DNA from: Ascarosepion bandense
Taxonomy: Eukaryota > Mollusca > Cephalopoda > Sepiida > Sepiidae
Length of the DNA stretch: 64,000 nucleotides
Assembly (NCBI GenBank): GCA_037127315.1
Contig: JBBBDQ010000403.1
Span: 1,376,001 to 1,440,000, forward strand
Reading direction: 5' to 3'
Numbering within the stretch: position 1 is the stretch's first letter; the number at the start of each line of letters is the position of its first letter. The notes beneath the pieces were generated by a model. The model searched no databases, was not told where the DNA came from, and was given only the letters and a program-made list of their open reading frames with translations. This document shows, in pieces, positions 46,161-50,960 of this stretch. Position numbers and translations under genes: made by a program.

Positions 46161-47150
46161 ATGGGGACTTATGCATCAAATTATGCAATACAAGGTATAT
46201 CAAATTAAACAGTTTCTTCTGATAGTGCTCAATATAAGAGTAGAGCAATAATTATTATTATTGAAATATGAGTAATGGTAATACAAGCTGTTTTCTTATT
46301 GGGAAACATTTGGCATCCACTGACCAACCAGCCAGTACTGCTTCAGATTGAAATTTATAAAATCTTTTTCTTAAAATATTTTTTCTGGAAAATAGATTTC
46401 CCAGCTTCAATTATTGTTGTTTCCAGTATTGTTGGGGTTTCCTTCCTAATTTTTTATTTGAAGTGGTAGGAAATATCATCCTTTTTATTATTTCAGTATT
46501 TTCTAGCCAAAATGAGCTATCCACTTTAGTTGTCACTGCTATTGAAATTCTTCAAGTGATGTGATTTATGTTATTTGGTACATTACTTTTTGTGATCCTG
46601 TAGTGCAGTCTATAGGGTTCAAAAAAAGGACGGTTTTCATTCGCTTGAAGCCTTTTTATTTATTTATTTTTTAATCTTTGAAAGCAATTGTATACAGCTG
46701 ACAATTTAGGTATTTCTGAATGTGTGTATTTTTTTTATTTTTTTTTTTTTTTTTTGCAATTATTGGATTCTGGGTAAATTCATTAAAACTTAAATGACAC
46801 TATTTTGAATTTTCTAAATAAATAAATAAATGTATGACATTAAGTATGTATTTGTCTTCTTTCATATCAGGAATGTTGAAGATTTAATGTGGTTTTTTTT
46901 CTTGTTCTGTCTTTTCAGGGTAAAGAAGAACTTTGATTGCTGCTCCATTGCAGACTTCTTGGTAGTCAAAATTAGAATTTGCCTCACCAACCAATTTAAT
47001 TTCTGGAAGTTGATGTCCAAAATCTCCTATTGCTCCTACAAAGCAATGATTACTAATTGGAGAGTGATTGCAGATCCAACACAAGAACATGGAGAGAAAA
47101 AAAGAATGCCACCTCCTTTTTCTACATCATCATTGCCTCTGCACACATGA
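8580..47150 (+). CDS. Nuclear lamin gene, partial (5' end outside window; 3' end tentative)
   Basis: Intermediate-filament protein of the nuclear lamina. Exons at 8580, 9087, 15839, 18779, 20271, 21550, 23099, 23425, 24863, 25962 and 26475 have AG/GT borders and join in one frame, giving about 466 residues. Seen in order: coil 1B, coil 2, the IF rod-end consensus ([18 protein letters not shown]), a TPSK CDK-type site, the NLS KKRKL, and the lamin-tail Ig fold ([22 protein letters not shown]). The NLS and Ig fold separate lamins from cytoplasmic IF proteins. Head, coil 1A and early coil 1B (about 100 residues in relatives) are missing and should lie upstream of base 1. Exons at 35481, 39954 and 46919 are possible continuations. 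No CaaX box was found. Lamin identity is near certain; B-type character is not shown without the CaaX end. Confidence 0.95.
8713..9086. other. Lamin intron, nothing else seen
   Basis: AT-rich intron between the two coil 1B exons; no repeat or conserved element recognised. Confidence 0.7.
9087..9236 (+). CDS. Lamin exon: coil 1B
   Basis: 150 nt, 50 codons, phase 0 at both ends. It encodes [20 protein letters not shown] through [15 protein letters not shown] to FER. The '[14 protein letters not shown]' stretch corresponds to the conserved lamin coil 1B 'DEMLRRVDAENRLQ'. Acceptor TTTTGTAG, donor GTAAAA. The preceding intron is short (374 bp). Confidence 0.94.
10095..10251. mobile_element. MITE with imperfect terminal inverted repeats
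   Basis: Starts ttgtcacttagctgatt and ends with aatcagctaagtaacaa; the inverted homology extends inward through gttacctttagcat / atgctgaaggtaac. About 157 bp, no coding capacity, so it would depend on a transposase elsewhere. Confidence 0.7.
10570..10830. other. GC- and CpG-rich island in AT-rich intron
   Basis: Contains gggggcgctagagggtgtca, ccgcgccggccc and many CpGs, in strong contrast to flanks near 30% GC. No frame stays open. Probably a recent insertion or a regulatory element; I cannot tell which. Confidence 0.4.
11135..11571 (+). mobile_element. tRNA-derived SINE, 5'-truncated dimer
   Basis: Two head-to-tail copies of the body of the SINE family seen intact at 19072. The first (11135-11365) begins in the body at 'gcgcaaatacccttgggaaa' and ends with cttaactgactga. 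The second (11366-11571) repeats 'accacagaaagcaatgg' and ends with the same tail but has diverged more. Confidence 0.8.
12408..12545 (+). mobile_element. tRNA-headed SINE, second family
   Basis: A-box-like tggcccaggggtagag and B-box-like ggtttcgagcctggg at tRNA spacing, followed by a short body that ends in a (TA)n tract. Pol III-type promoter by pattern; distinct from the 19072 family. Confidence 0.55.
12545..12582. repeat. Microsatellite (TA)n
   Basis: About 17 TA units between a SINE body and a Helitron-like element. Confidence 0.95.
12583..13325 (+). mobile_element. Non-autonomous Helitron-like element
   Basis: The 5' part has the gtttgtgtgtg...ctgtctgtatg style common at Helitron starts. 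The 3' end reads gagcaatgccgggctgtact then gCTAGT: a CTRR-type end (CTAG) followed by T, with a GC-rich hairpin-prone stretch just before, and no inverted repeats or target duplication. About 740 bp with no Rep/helicase, so mobilised in trans if at all. The exact 5' end is unclear because of the adjoining microsatellite. Confidence 0.55.
15060..15360 (+). mobile_element. tRNA-derived SINE (19072 family)
   Basis: A box tggtgcagtgg at about 15070 and B box aagttcgaattcc at about 15112, then the family body and an internal hairpin gtctctttcgggac, ending gcactgactga. Near full length (about 300 bp). Confidence 0.85.
15839..16009 (+). CDS. Lamin exon: end of coil 1B and linker L12
   Basis: 171 nt, 57 codons, phase 0 to phase 0. 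It starts ELNETRTRT and contains [20 protein letters not shown], which matches the lamin 'FESRLADALQELRAQHEDQ' stretch. It ends ENFYDAK. Acceptor TTTGTCAG, donor GTAAGT. The preceding 6.6-kb intron holds the MITE, SINE and Helitron insertions listed separately. Confidence 0.94.
16010..18778. other. Lamin intron
   Basis: Holds a (CT)n tract (16271-16290), a long T run (16446-16473), the 16505 repeat and a 13-bp-arm hairpin at 18306-18337 (gtgccaaagtgaa and its complement). A less AT-rich patch at 17310-17600 has no sustained frame. Nothing else recognised. Confidence 0.6.
16505..16830 (+). repeat. Dispersed repeat ('gttagggtccca' family)
   Basis: Shares a 'tgttagggt.cca...tatg.gcaaat' core, an 'acccccaaa.tgg.gtcaaaa' block and a downstream run of 'attaccagca'/'acatttttga' motifs with 21285-21500, 27340-27640 and, inverted, 32085-32260. 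Type unknown: no terminal repeats or coding capacity identified. Confidence 0.6.
18779..18904 (+). CDS. Lamin exon: coil 2, first part
   Basis: 126 nt, 42 codons, phase 0 to phase 0. It starts [15 protein letters not shown]; the 'ERNSN' motif is shared with vertebrate lamins at the start of coil 2. It ends [10 protein letters not shown]. Acceptor CAATTTCAG after a T-rich tract; donor GTATAC is a non-canonical but acceptable GTA form. Confidence 0.93.
19072..19376 (+). mobile_element. tRNA-derived SINE, full-length reference copy
   Basis: A box tggtgcagtgg (about 19080), B box gagttcgaattcc (about 19120), a conserved body (gcaatggcaacctactgcgg), a perfect 8-bp hairpin catgtctc/gagacatg and the end cttaactgactga. 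About 305 bp. At least six other copies occur in the window (11135 dimer, 15060, 19672, 24274, 25302, 29825). It lies 170 bp downstream of the lamin coil 2 exon. Confidence 0.88.
19672..19974 (-). mobile_element. tRNA-derived SINE, opposite orientation
   Basis: Reverse-strand copy of the 19072 family: starts with the tail tcagttaagtgatat and runs through ccaaggttatagaacccaat to the tRNA head near 19960. Separated from the plus-strand copy at 19072 by only about 295 bp within one lamin intron. Confidence 0.85.
20271..20491 (+). CDS. Lamin exon: coil 2 to the rod end
   Basis: 221 nt, starting [18 protein letters not shown] and ending in the helix-termination consensus [17 protein letters not shown] plus two bases (AG) of an arginine codon completed by the next exon (phase 2). 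This consensus is the hallmark of the IF family and drives head-to-tail filament assembly. Acceptor TTGTACAG; donor GTGATG, followed within 12 bases by a run of about 30 T, a U-rich context of the kind that helps weak donors. Confidence 0.96.
20502..20532. repeat. Poly(T) tract after a lamin donor site
   Basis: A T run of about 30 starting about 11 bases after the donor of the rod-end exon. Its length is a likely assembly or polymorphism hot spot. Confidence 0.9.
21285..21500 (+). repeat. Dispersed repeat ('gttagggtccca' family)
   Basis: Second copy of the family at 16505: ggtagcatctgttagggtcc, acccccaaattggggtcaaa, then several 'acatttttga' units. Ends about 50 bp before the lamin NLS exon. 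Confidence 0.65.
21550..21772 (+). CDS. Lamin exon: CDK site, NLS and start of Ig fold
   Basis: 223 nt: one base completing the split Arg codon, then 74 codons. Just after the rod it carries DTTPSKS, a TP-x-K site of CDK type in the position where mitotic phosphorylation disassembles lamins, then a Ser-rich stretch and the nuclear localisation signal [10 protein letters not shown]. The last third ([20 protein letters not shown]) is the first strand pair of the lamin-tail Ig fold. Acceptor CTTTTTAG, donor GTGAGT. Confidence 0.95.
21773..23098. other. Lamin intron, AT-rich
   Basis: 1.3 kb with T runs and short (TA)n; no repeat family or conserved element recognised. Confidence 0.6.
23099..23203 (+). 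CDS. Lamin exon: tail Ig fold, middle
   Basis: 105 nt, 35 codons, phase 0 to phase 0. [19 protein letters not shown] then [16 protein letters not shown]. It matches the lamin tail pattern 'MGNWQIKR...YRFPPKFTLKAGQ'. Acceptor ATTTACAG, donor GTAGGT. Confidence 0.95.
23425..23541 (+). CDS. Lamin exon: tail Ig fold, end
   Basis: 117 nt, 39 codons, phase 0 to phase 0. [19 protein letters not shown] then [20 protein letters not shown]. It matches the lamin 'THSPPTDLVWK...LRTALINSTGEEVA' block. The preceding intron is short (221 bp). Donor GTATGA. Confidence 0.95.
24274..24380 (-). mobile_element. tRNA-derived SINE, 3' fragment
   Basis: Reverse-strand tail of the 19072 family: tcagtcagttaagtaccata, then the hairpin gtctcaaaagagac and 'gactgactgggcaga'. 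The head is missing. Confidence 0.8.
24638..24831 (+). mobile_element. SINE with LINE-like tail, rearranged
   Basis: Plus-strand copy of the 5903 family (ggagtagatagactaaacta, then cacccggtttacactccacc). The block ccaatcttttcactcttacg appears twice (about 24746 and 24775) in place of the usual gtgcattagtggc segment, then gccttgcttggggtgatatg and an A run. It ends about 31 bp before the acceptor of the lamin exon at 24863. Confidence 0.8.
24863..24955 (+). CDS. Lamin exon: end of Ig fold and start of variable tail
   Basis: 93 nt, 31 codons, phase 0 to phase 0. [20 protein letters not shown] then [11 protein letters not shown]. The start continues the Ig fold ('EEVAMRKLVRSV' in human lamin A) and the rest is Ser-rich tail. 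A SINE copy ends only about 30 bases upstream of the acceptor (TTTTTTCAG). Donor GTAAGT. Confidence 0.93.
25302..25590 (-). mobile_element. tRNA-derived SINE
   Basis: Reverse copy of the 19072 family from tcagtcagttaagtgctata to the tRNA head near 25580 (inverted B box ggaattcaaagtc). Slightly decayed. Confidence 0.8.
25962..25985 (+). CDS. Lamin tail microexon (24 nt)
   Basis: Encodes VTKPALFK in frame, phase 0 to phase 0, between ATTGTATTAG and GTAAGT. Such a short in-frame unit with consensus borders, lying between two firmer lamin exons, is plausible as a constitutive or cassette microexon. It could be skipped without shifting the frame. Confidence 0.6.
26062..26141. repeat. Intronic hairpin with 20-bp perfect arms
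   Basis: cattttatcttaaatgaaat at 26062-26081 and its exact reverse complement at 26122-26141, with a 40-nt loop. It lies between the 24-nt and 36-nt lamin tail exons. Confidence 0.8.
26475..26510 (+). CDS. Lamin tail exon (36 nt)
   Basis: Encodes [12 protein letters not shown], phase 0 to phase 0, acceptor TTTTTCCAG, donor GTACGT. The basic residues fit a lamin tail. If unspliced, the frame reaches a stop two codons later (VRI then TAA), so an intron-retained form would end here without a CaaX box. Confidence 0.65.
26668..27929 (-). mobile_element. Degenerate Tc1-like DNA transposon
   Basis: Inverted ends ctgatgagccaaaacattat and its partner ggtcataatgttttgtcacc-tcag. On the minus strand a frame at about 27830-27690 reads [16 protein letters not shown], resembling the helix-turn-helix start of Tc1 transposases, and a later piece (27115-27080) reads [12 protein letters not shown], like the conserved catalytic-domain block with GGGSVM. 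Stops and frameshifts are many. The repeat at 27340-27640 appears to be inserted within it. Dead element. Confidence 0.65.
27340..27640 (+). repeat. Dispersed repeat ('gttagggtccca' family), inside the Tc1 relic
   Basis: Third copy: gataaactgcatctggcagc, then ggttcaccctgacccggggt, gcacttgttagggtcccagc and 'acatttttgaaggaaagatg'. Its upstream half also matches 32085-32260 in reverse. Confidence 0.65.
27930..29824. other. AT-rich DNA, probably lamin intron
   Basis: No gene, RNA or repeat recognised in this 1.9-kb stretch. Confidence 0.5.
29825..30127 (+). mobile_element. tRNA-derived SINE
   Basis: 19072 family: degenerate A box (gatactgtggttatc), then atcggggaatgaagttcaaa, the body and the tail with tctctttcgagacatgat, ending cttaactgactgactga. 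A short internal deletion removes the 'gcaatggcaacc' segment. Confidence 0.82.
30360..31720. other. Low-complexity and pyrimidine-rich DNA
   Basis: (TA)n at 30368-30390, a T run at 31002-31033 and a CT-rich stretch at 31080-31440 that resembles the pyrimidine-rich LINE 3' UTR without a clear match. No gene. Confidence 0.5.
31713..32060 (+). repeat. Dispersed mollusc-style repeat
   Basis: 'actttcatgggttggacaga' at the start and 'gttttacagctgtatgccct' in the core, then aactggaaactcaatg and 'gaagattacctaccaa.ttta'. A shorter copy lies at 35895-36100. The style is familiar from cephalopod genomes (recall, not a search). Confidence 0.65.
32085..32260 (-). repeat. Dispersed repeat ('gttagggtccca' family), reverse
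   Basis: Reverse complement of 27400-27490: cagctatgggc, gatagcacctgttaggcccc and ccaggttcacctggaccc all align. Directly follows the repeat at 31713. Confidence 0.65.
32461..32519. repeat. Microsatellite (TA)n(CA)n at a mariner end
   Basis: About 22 TA then 8 CA units that run straight into the mariner terminal repeat. Confidence 0.95.
32520..33335 (-). mobile_element. Defective mariner-like element
   Basis: Inverted ends cagggtgcaatggataa and ttacccattgcacccactg. On the minus strand, pieces of a DDE transposase are legible: [16 protein letters not shown], then a frameshifted TSRRTQSWL-like segment, [10 protein letters not shown] and a tail that parallels the copy at 61592. About 815 bp, so shorter than the usual 1.3 kb, with several frameshifts. 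The two copies in the window belong to one family. Confidence 0.75.
33336..34685. other. AT-rich DNA, no gene seen
   Basis: Begins with (TG)n next to the mariner end. A 27-codon open stretch near 33968 ([16 protein letters not shown]) is too short to interpret. Nothing else recognised. Confidence 0.45.
34685..34722. repeat. Microsatellite (TG)n(TA)n
   Basis: TG units followed by about 12 TA units. Confidence 0.95.
34840..35024. mobile_element. Foldback element, 84-bp arms
   Basis: Left arm 34840-34923 and right arm 34941-35024 are about 95% complementary (for example aaatcggaagtat against atacttccgattt), with a 17-nt loop. Flanked by TA-rich tracts on both sides. As RNA it would be a near-perfect 84-bp hairpin. 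No coding capacity. Confidence 0.88.
35030..35480. other. AT-rich DNA with (TA)n
   Basis: (TA)n at 35028-35052; otherwise nothing recognised. Confidence 0.5.
35481..35495 (+). CDS. Candidate lamin tail microexon (15 nt)
   Basis: ISYDQ between GGTTTTGCAG and GTAAGA, phase 0 to phase 0, so it fits after the exon at 26475. A 15-nt unit can occur by chance in 9 kb of intron; the support is the splice borders and the phase only. Confidence 0.35.
35778..35832. repeat. Microsatellite (CT)n(TA)n
   Basis: About 9 CT units then about 18 TA units, next to the repeat at 35895. Confidence 0.95.
35895..36100 (+). repeat. Dispersed mollusc-style repeat, second copy
   Basis: Matches 31713-32060: gcaagcatgggtttcgatgg, 'ttttacagctgtatgtcctt', ggggactggaaactcagtg and 'gaagattacctaccaagttt'. 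Lacks about 130 bp present in the first copy. Confidence 0.65.
36101..39953. other. AT-rich DNA, probably lamin intron
   Basis: Poly(T) runs (36386, 38684, 38846, 39854) and scattered short open frames without domains. The patch at 36720-37120 is less AT-rich and could be a decayed element, but I recognise no family. Confidence 0.45.
39954..39987 (+). CDS. Candidate lamin tail exon (34 nt)
   Basis: [11 protein letters not shown] plus one base, acceptor TTCATTTTTAG, donor GTAAGT. It starts in phase 0 and ends in phase 1. Joined to the exon at 46919 it gives an immediate TGG TAA, so the protein would end KGWLFW. Read through its own donor it continues about 19 codons (CKLF...NPR) to a stop. 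Confidence 0.45.
40040..40900 (-). mobile_element. Degenerate non-LTR retrotransposon fragment
   Basis: On the minus strand near 40250-40200 the text reads [20 protein letters not shown], the block between the linker and the first RT motif of Jockey/I-type LINEs. Upstream (40830-40300) lies the linker region with many stops. Related to, but more decayed than, the LINE at 41939-43429. It is a dead relic in the presumed lamin intron. Confidence 0.7.
41153..41600 (-). mobile_element. hAT transposon 3' fragment
   Basis: The plus-strand border reads caggagttggcaattaattt then ggcccag, the style of hAT ends (CAGGGGT..GCAA). On the minus strand at about 41535-41465 it reads [20 protein letters not shown], resembling the dimerisation region near the C terminus of hAT transposases and their domesticated relatives. 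Only the end is present, with stops. Confidence 0.5.
41687..41938 (+). mobile_element. LTR copy 1, left part
   Basis: Starts tgtaccaccccaacggtccg and aligns with 50107-50350. It breaks at 'caacaaatccgaac', where the LINE at 41939 has inserted, and resumes at 43430. Confidence 0.8.
41939..43429 (-). mobile_element. 5'-truncated LINE inserted in an LTR
   Basis: Reads on the minus strand from a blunt truncation inside the first RT motif (NYRPISLLP) to an A tail (T run at 41939-41952). The 3' UTR is pyrimidine-rich and ends 'gccttgcttggggtgagatg' before the A run. The flanks join to restore the uninterrupted LTR seen at 50330-50360, so both borders are defined by comparison rather than by guess. 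Confidence 0.88.
42133..43440 (-). CDS. Reverse transcriptase of a Jockey/I-type LINE, 5'-truncated
   Basis: 435 codons without a stop. RT landmarks in order: NYRPISLLP (about residue 5), [14 protein letters not shown] (about 62), the catalytic [13 protein letters not shown] (about 99), [20 protein letters not shown] (about 152), the catalytic YADDTT (about 184), then a thumb/connection region with W-rich CCHIWSGAP (about 318) and the family C terminus [12 protein letters not shown]. The first three residues come from the flanking LTR, so the ATG is accidental. The endonuclease ORF is missing, so the copy cannot move by itself, but an open RT frame of this length means the insertion is relatively young. 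Two decayed relatives lie at 7806 and 40040. Confidence 0.92.
   Translation of the reverse strand: MFRSNYRPISLLPIFGKVFEAIINAEVVQHLTAHRLLSDKQYGFRFTRSTADMLTTITEYIYQALDRNGEARTIALDISKAFDRVWHAGLLCKLRSYGITGHLFELIQSFLSNRTMKVVLNGHASQNYHTNAGVPQGSILGPTLFLIYINDLPDSIRTQIGLYADDTTVYSRLQQKSGVGVKAKLAAEIEKDLQSILDWGKKWLVNFNASKTKLLSINHHRQSHLPPISMDQACLPESKTLRLLGLTLSADLKWNDYIESIAKSAAMKVGSLCRARKFFPSKSILHIYKSTIRPCIEYCCHIWSGAPAVLLGLLDKVQRRVCNVIDTDLADHLQSLSHRRDVASLCLFYKYFHGFCSDELRSLVPPKYEFARDTRLATRSHPFTVKSIKCSRNFYSNSFFPRTSRLWNSLPNDCFPDGYNLQEFKCKVNRHLLTH
43430..43900 (+). mobile_element. LTR copy 1, right part
   Basis: Continues the LTR after the LINE: gaacgaaacaag, then 'gctttaaaccaccggtgata' and 'tgaccaggtcatcgaaaacc', aligning with 50351-50845. 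The 3' end (after about 43890) no longer matches copy 2, so this copy is truncated or diverged there. Confidence 0.75.
44162..44450. mobile_element. Foldback element with one arm duplicated
   Basis: Left side carries atgaaagtaatattcttaag then attatattaa twice in tandem (44184 and 44218, period 34), continuing aacctgg; the right side carries the single reverse complement (44394-44436). Inverted homology extends outward (ggaaaaa.gc..gcatga) and inward to about 44310/44341. No coding capacity. Confidence 0.75.
44934..45112 (+). mobile_element. SINE with LINE-like tail
   Basis: ggagtagatagactaaacta, cgcccggttcacgctc, then 'cttttccaatcttttcactc', 'gcgcattagtggcgttaccg' and 'gccttgctcggggtgatatg' before an A run. 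The best-preserved tail of the 5903 family; a part of the 5' half is deleted relative to 24638. Confidence 0.85.
45113..46918. other. AT-rich DNA, no gene seen
   Basis: T runs at 45309-45336 and 46121-46159 (about 39 T). Short open frames (45828, 46275) lack domains. Confidence 0.5.
46919..47150 (+). CDS. Probable terminal exon and 3' UTR of the lamin gene
   Basis: A strong acceptor (GTTCTGTCTTTTCAG) opens a stretch with less homopolymer than its surroundings. In phase 0 it reads GKEEL then stop; in phase 1 it stops at once; in phase 2 it stays open for 76 codons ([13 protein letters not shown]...). AATAAA-like signals follow near 47175. I read it as terminal exon and UTR, but the coding phase is unsettled and it may belong to another transcript. 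Confidence 0.4.
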
Positions 47151-47199
47151 TTTCACCATTTAGAAAAAATCTAAAATAAAATAAAAATTCTATATCTAA

Positions 47200-48479
47200 A
47201 TTTTTCATAAAGGAAAAAAAAATTAAAAATTACATATTATCATCTATTATTATTTTTGTTTTCATTTTCAATTTCCATTTAATCTCCCTTTCCCATAATC
47301 TTTTTTTATATATATATACATATATATATATCCTTCCCTATAATCCATGATTGCCTTTCACCTGCATTATTTTGTATCAGATATTGTCTTCTCAGGCCAA
47401 CTCTTGTTGCCTGCCATCTTTTTAATATTGCCTGCTGAAAAAAAAAAACAAAGCAAACAAACATTTGAGATAAAAACAACCTACAAAATTTTTTAAGGTA
47501 AAAAAAGAAAAAAATCGGGAAATTTTTGCAAAAAAAAAAAAAAATTAGATAATGAAAATTTATTTTGGAATTTTCTTCATCTTCAGTTAGTAAAATCTTT
47601 TATTTGGCTTTGTATTCTGTGTATGCACTTTAAGGCACCCTTTTTAAGGTAGAAAAAAAAACTTTAAAAAAAAATCTTTTCTTGTTTTGCTATTCCTGTT
47701 AAGATTGTGTCATTTGGCTTAATTTTTTTATTTATTTTTTTTTTATTTCATAATATCTCTGGAAATAAATCATTTTAAAATGTAATTTGTAGATATTCCA
47801 GGATAATCAATGTTTACCTTCCTCCCAATATATTTTTAATAACTTAAAATAATGTTCTTGCATATCCAGAATATAAGGTTAGATAAGAATCATTTCAAAA
47901 ATTCTAATTTTAAATTTTTGTATTTTACTCTTAGGGATTGATATAATCAGATGAAATTTGTTTATTATAATTTTTTTTTTTTTTTTTAATATCTTGTGAA
48001 TCTGTAGAAAGAACTTTTTAAAAATTTTCTCAGCTAAAACCTAATTATGTAAAAAAAAATTTTTTTTTTAAATGTTTGAAAATTAAGATTATATATTAGT
48101 ATTTCATTAAAAAGTAGTTTATGGTAATAAACTGCCTGTTTAAATTTTGTTGGCTTAAGCTCCTGATATATTTGGTGCAATATTCCATCTCATAGCATTT
48201 CTCACTGACATAGCTAAACATCTCCATCTTTTTTTTTTTTTTTTTTTTAAGTATCTGAAATTTTTGAAAAGAGCAGTTTTTTTTGTTTTTTTTTACTGCC
48301 TATGAATTTCTGTCCATTATAAATTTTCATAATTAAAAGCATTGATCTTTCAATCCTGACTTGCTTTTTCTTTAATACGTTTTGTATGAATGTGTTCAAA
48401 AACAAAAATTCATATCAATTTGCCTATCCCCCCCCCCTCTCGTTAGTTTTATATGTATATTAAACTATTGGTAGTTTTG

Positions 48480-48519
<40 letters not shown>

Positions 48520-49260
48520 TGTTTAATCCAATTAAAAGGCTCTGTCTAATTTTGTTGTAGTTTACCAATTTTGTTGGTTAGCTCCCCCCTTCCACTTTTT
48601 TTTTTTTTCTTTATTGCATCTGGATTTAAACTAATCAAATCATTAAAACAGTTACATGTAGCTAAGCCATACTGGAAAAAGAACGTATCAAATATTTATA
48701 TTTGATACACATTTTAATATACTCTCTACAGTACCATTTTTAACCTGATATAGAATTTCTTATCTTGTGGGGGAGGGGGACAAATTAGACAGAGCTTACT
48801 AATTGAATTTAAGAAAACTTGTGATAAATTATTACTAAAACCATATATATGTGCTCTTGTCAGTTTTAAAAAGGATGCATTGAACATTATTACTTGATAT
48901 TTTCTGCTAATCTAGCCAAAAACTACTTTCAAATACAATTAGTTTCAAAGCAAAGGTGGTTCTTCTATTTTTTTATGTCATTTCAGAACACCTGATCATG
49001 CTTATTTCATATGTCTCTCTTCAGATAATAGTCTGTATTCAGTGTCCTTCAGAGAAAAAAAGCCAAGTGTATCAGCAGTTGACTTGATAGCTAACCTTTT
49101 AGCCAAGTGCAGATGTCTTTCACCCAATTTCAGTGGCTGGTCCCAACATGTAAACACATAGTCAACCCAGCTACATCTAGAATTGTGTGTGTGTGCACAC
49201 ATATAGGGTGATAGTTGGAATATGTGTCAGGTAGATATATAAACACATCTAAGAGGGTAA
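47200..49260. other. Non-coding AT-rich DNA downstream of the lamin gene
   Basis: Microsatellites (TA)n at 47306-47332 and (CA)n at 48486-48518, many A/T runs, nothing else recognised. Confidence 0.5.
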
Positions 49261-49264
49261 AACA

Positions 49265-49420
49265 AGAATTTAATATCTAAGCTGCGCTTAGATGTAACAC
49301 AAGGTTGAAAGTATGGGACACCCAGTGAGGCTTGAACTCACTATTCATTTGTAATGATTCTAGCAAGACAAGCTTGTTAATCATTACACTACCTTGAGAT
49401 GCACAAATCTAACATCGAAG
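49265..49420 (-). mobile_element. tRNA-headed SINE, third family, partial
   Basis: Minus strand reads a tRNA-like head (gtagtgtaatgattaacaag) and B-box-like agttcaagcctcactggg, then ccatactttcaaccttgtgt and 'tacatctaagcgcagctta'. A better copy lies at 52800-53045. Confidence 0.65.
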
Positions 49421-49551
49421 ATGTAGGATCCACATTCAGAGAAAAAAAAAACTCAAATCTGTACTGAGTGACAATAATTGAAGTCTGAATTTTAATAAAA
49501 TGTGAAGTTACATATGAAAAGATTTTTTTTTTGTTTTTATTGGTATTCTAG

Positions 49552-49624
49552 AATGTTAAGGAAGAAAAGGCGCAGCATTGCAATCGGACTAGTTATCCAA
49601 CTGCAACTAGTTTTTATGCTTTTG
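49552..49624 (+). other. Isolated exon-like stretch
   Basis: TATTCTAG, then 73 nt open in phase 0 as NVKEEKAQHCNRTSYPTATS plus FYAF, then GTATGT. GC content is above its surroundings. Could be an exon of an unrecognised gene, an alternative lamin 3' exon or chance. No family recognised. Confidence 0.2.
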
Positions 49625-49989
49625 GTATGTTAACATTGAACAGTTCCAAGTAAACAATGCCATTTATAATCACTCACAATAAAAGCAGACCAGTCATATT
49701 GACATCTCCCCATCTACTTCCTTGAATTCAATGCCTGTTGGTGTTTATATCAACTTTGATAATTGTTTTACAGTGACAAAGGTATGAATCCACCTATGGG
49801 TTAATTAGTAAGACTTGTATTGCTAAGCCATTATCTCCCCAAATTCTTACAATCTAAAAATATTTTCTGGCTTTAAATAACCCGTAAAGGGGTTAAGTCA
49901 TAAAAACAGTCTGGGAAGAGACTTTTTTTTAATCTGACTTTTGTAAAGATAAAGCATAACAAAAACTCACACTATTTATATTATTTAGA

Positions 49990-50960
49990 CTTGTTCTCAT
50001 CTTGGTTGCCATTTGTATGATGTTTCGGTTGTTGTATGCCCCGGCCTTCTTCGGGTGCTAGGAATTTCAAGCCAAACTCTTTATTACAATCACTGAGGTA
50101 TATCAATGTAACACCCCAATGGTCCGTCCTAACAATTTCCTCCGGCGGCCGTTCTCCACGCTGCCGGGAGTTTGTTGAAAATGTCGGCTGAACAGCTGGG
50201 GGTACAAGATTGAACTATAAGGAACAAACTTCCACAACTTGGATGAGTTGAAAGGATGCTTTATTCGTTTAGAGTTAGCCTTTTCGGTTGGGGCAGGCAA
50301 ATGTGACACACAGCTCTAACTCTAATTAATGGAGATCAACAAATCCGAACTGAACGAAACAAGACAGAGATTCTTCCTTCAAGCTCGCACCCGGCTGACT
50401 CAACTCTACTTAACTTAACTTAACTGACTGACTCGGAAAAATTACCTGAATTTATTCAAAATTGACCAGAAATCCGGAAATTCAGAAATGCTTTAGACCA
50501 CCGGTGATAAACATTGGTGACTGTAAGTCTGAAATTTCAGTTATCTTTTTTTTTTATCTTAATAAGGCTTCCGCTGGAAAATTCTTAATGTGTGGTCAAG
50601 ATACAGTAAAGGACAGCCTTTGACCGGGTCATTCGAAAACCTACCTGCTGAACTTTATCACTGAGTCAAATATTTACCGGAAGAGTTGTATAATTTAAAA
50701 CAGTAATCGGATACCGTTGTCTCTTCCACAATTTTCCTCATAAAAGAAAAAGCGTTTATTTTTTTTTCCTCTTCTTTTTCACTTTTGTTAAATATGTTTT
50801 TAAACTATTTTCTATTCTAATCTATTTTCTATTTTAATCTATTATAATAAAATACATATATGCCTAGTTATCGTGTCACATCAAATAGCACCTAAAGAAG
50901 GCTGGAGTGTACAACTTCCAAAACATACAAATGGCGACCAAAATTAGGACAATGTTCTGA
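49990..50960. mobile_element. Foldback/MITE split by a solo LTR
   Basis: Left arm 49990-50061 (ggttgccatttgtatgatgt ... gccttcttcgggtgct) pairs with right arm 50887-50960 (agcacctaaagaaggc ... acatacaaatggcgacc). Removing the LTR at 50107-50880 and one copy of its target duplication leaves a hairpin element of about 190 bp with a short loop. Confidence 0.75.
50107..50880 (+). mobile_element. Solo LTR with 4-bp target duplication
   Basis: Starts TGTAACACCCC and ends GTGTCACA, near-perfect short inverted ends of the TG..CA type, flanked on both sides by tcaa (50103-50106 and 50881-50884). 774 bp. An AATAAA-like signal near 50848 favours the plus orientation, weakly. Copy 1 at 41687/43430 is a second member. 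No internal gag-pol is present, so this looks like a recombined solo LTR, probably Ty3-type from the ends and duplication length. Confidence 0.82.

Noticed and set aside
46919..46960. DCCSIA reading as a CaaX-like end
   Set aside because: In that phase the frame continues past it for dozens of codons, so it cannot be a C-terminal prenylation box.
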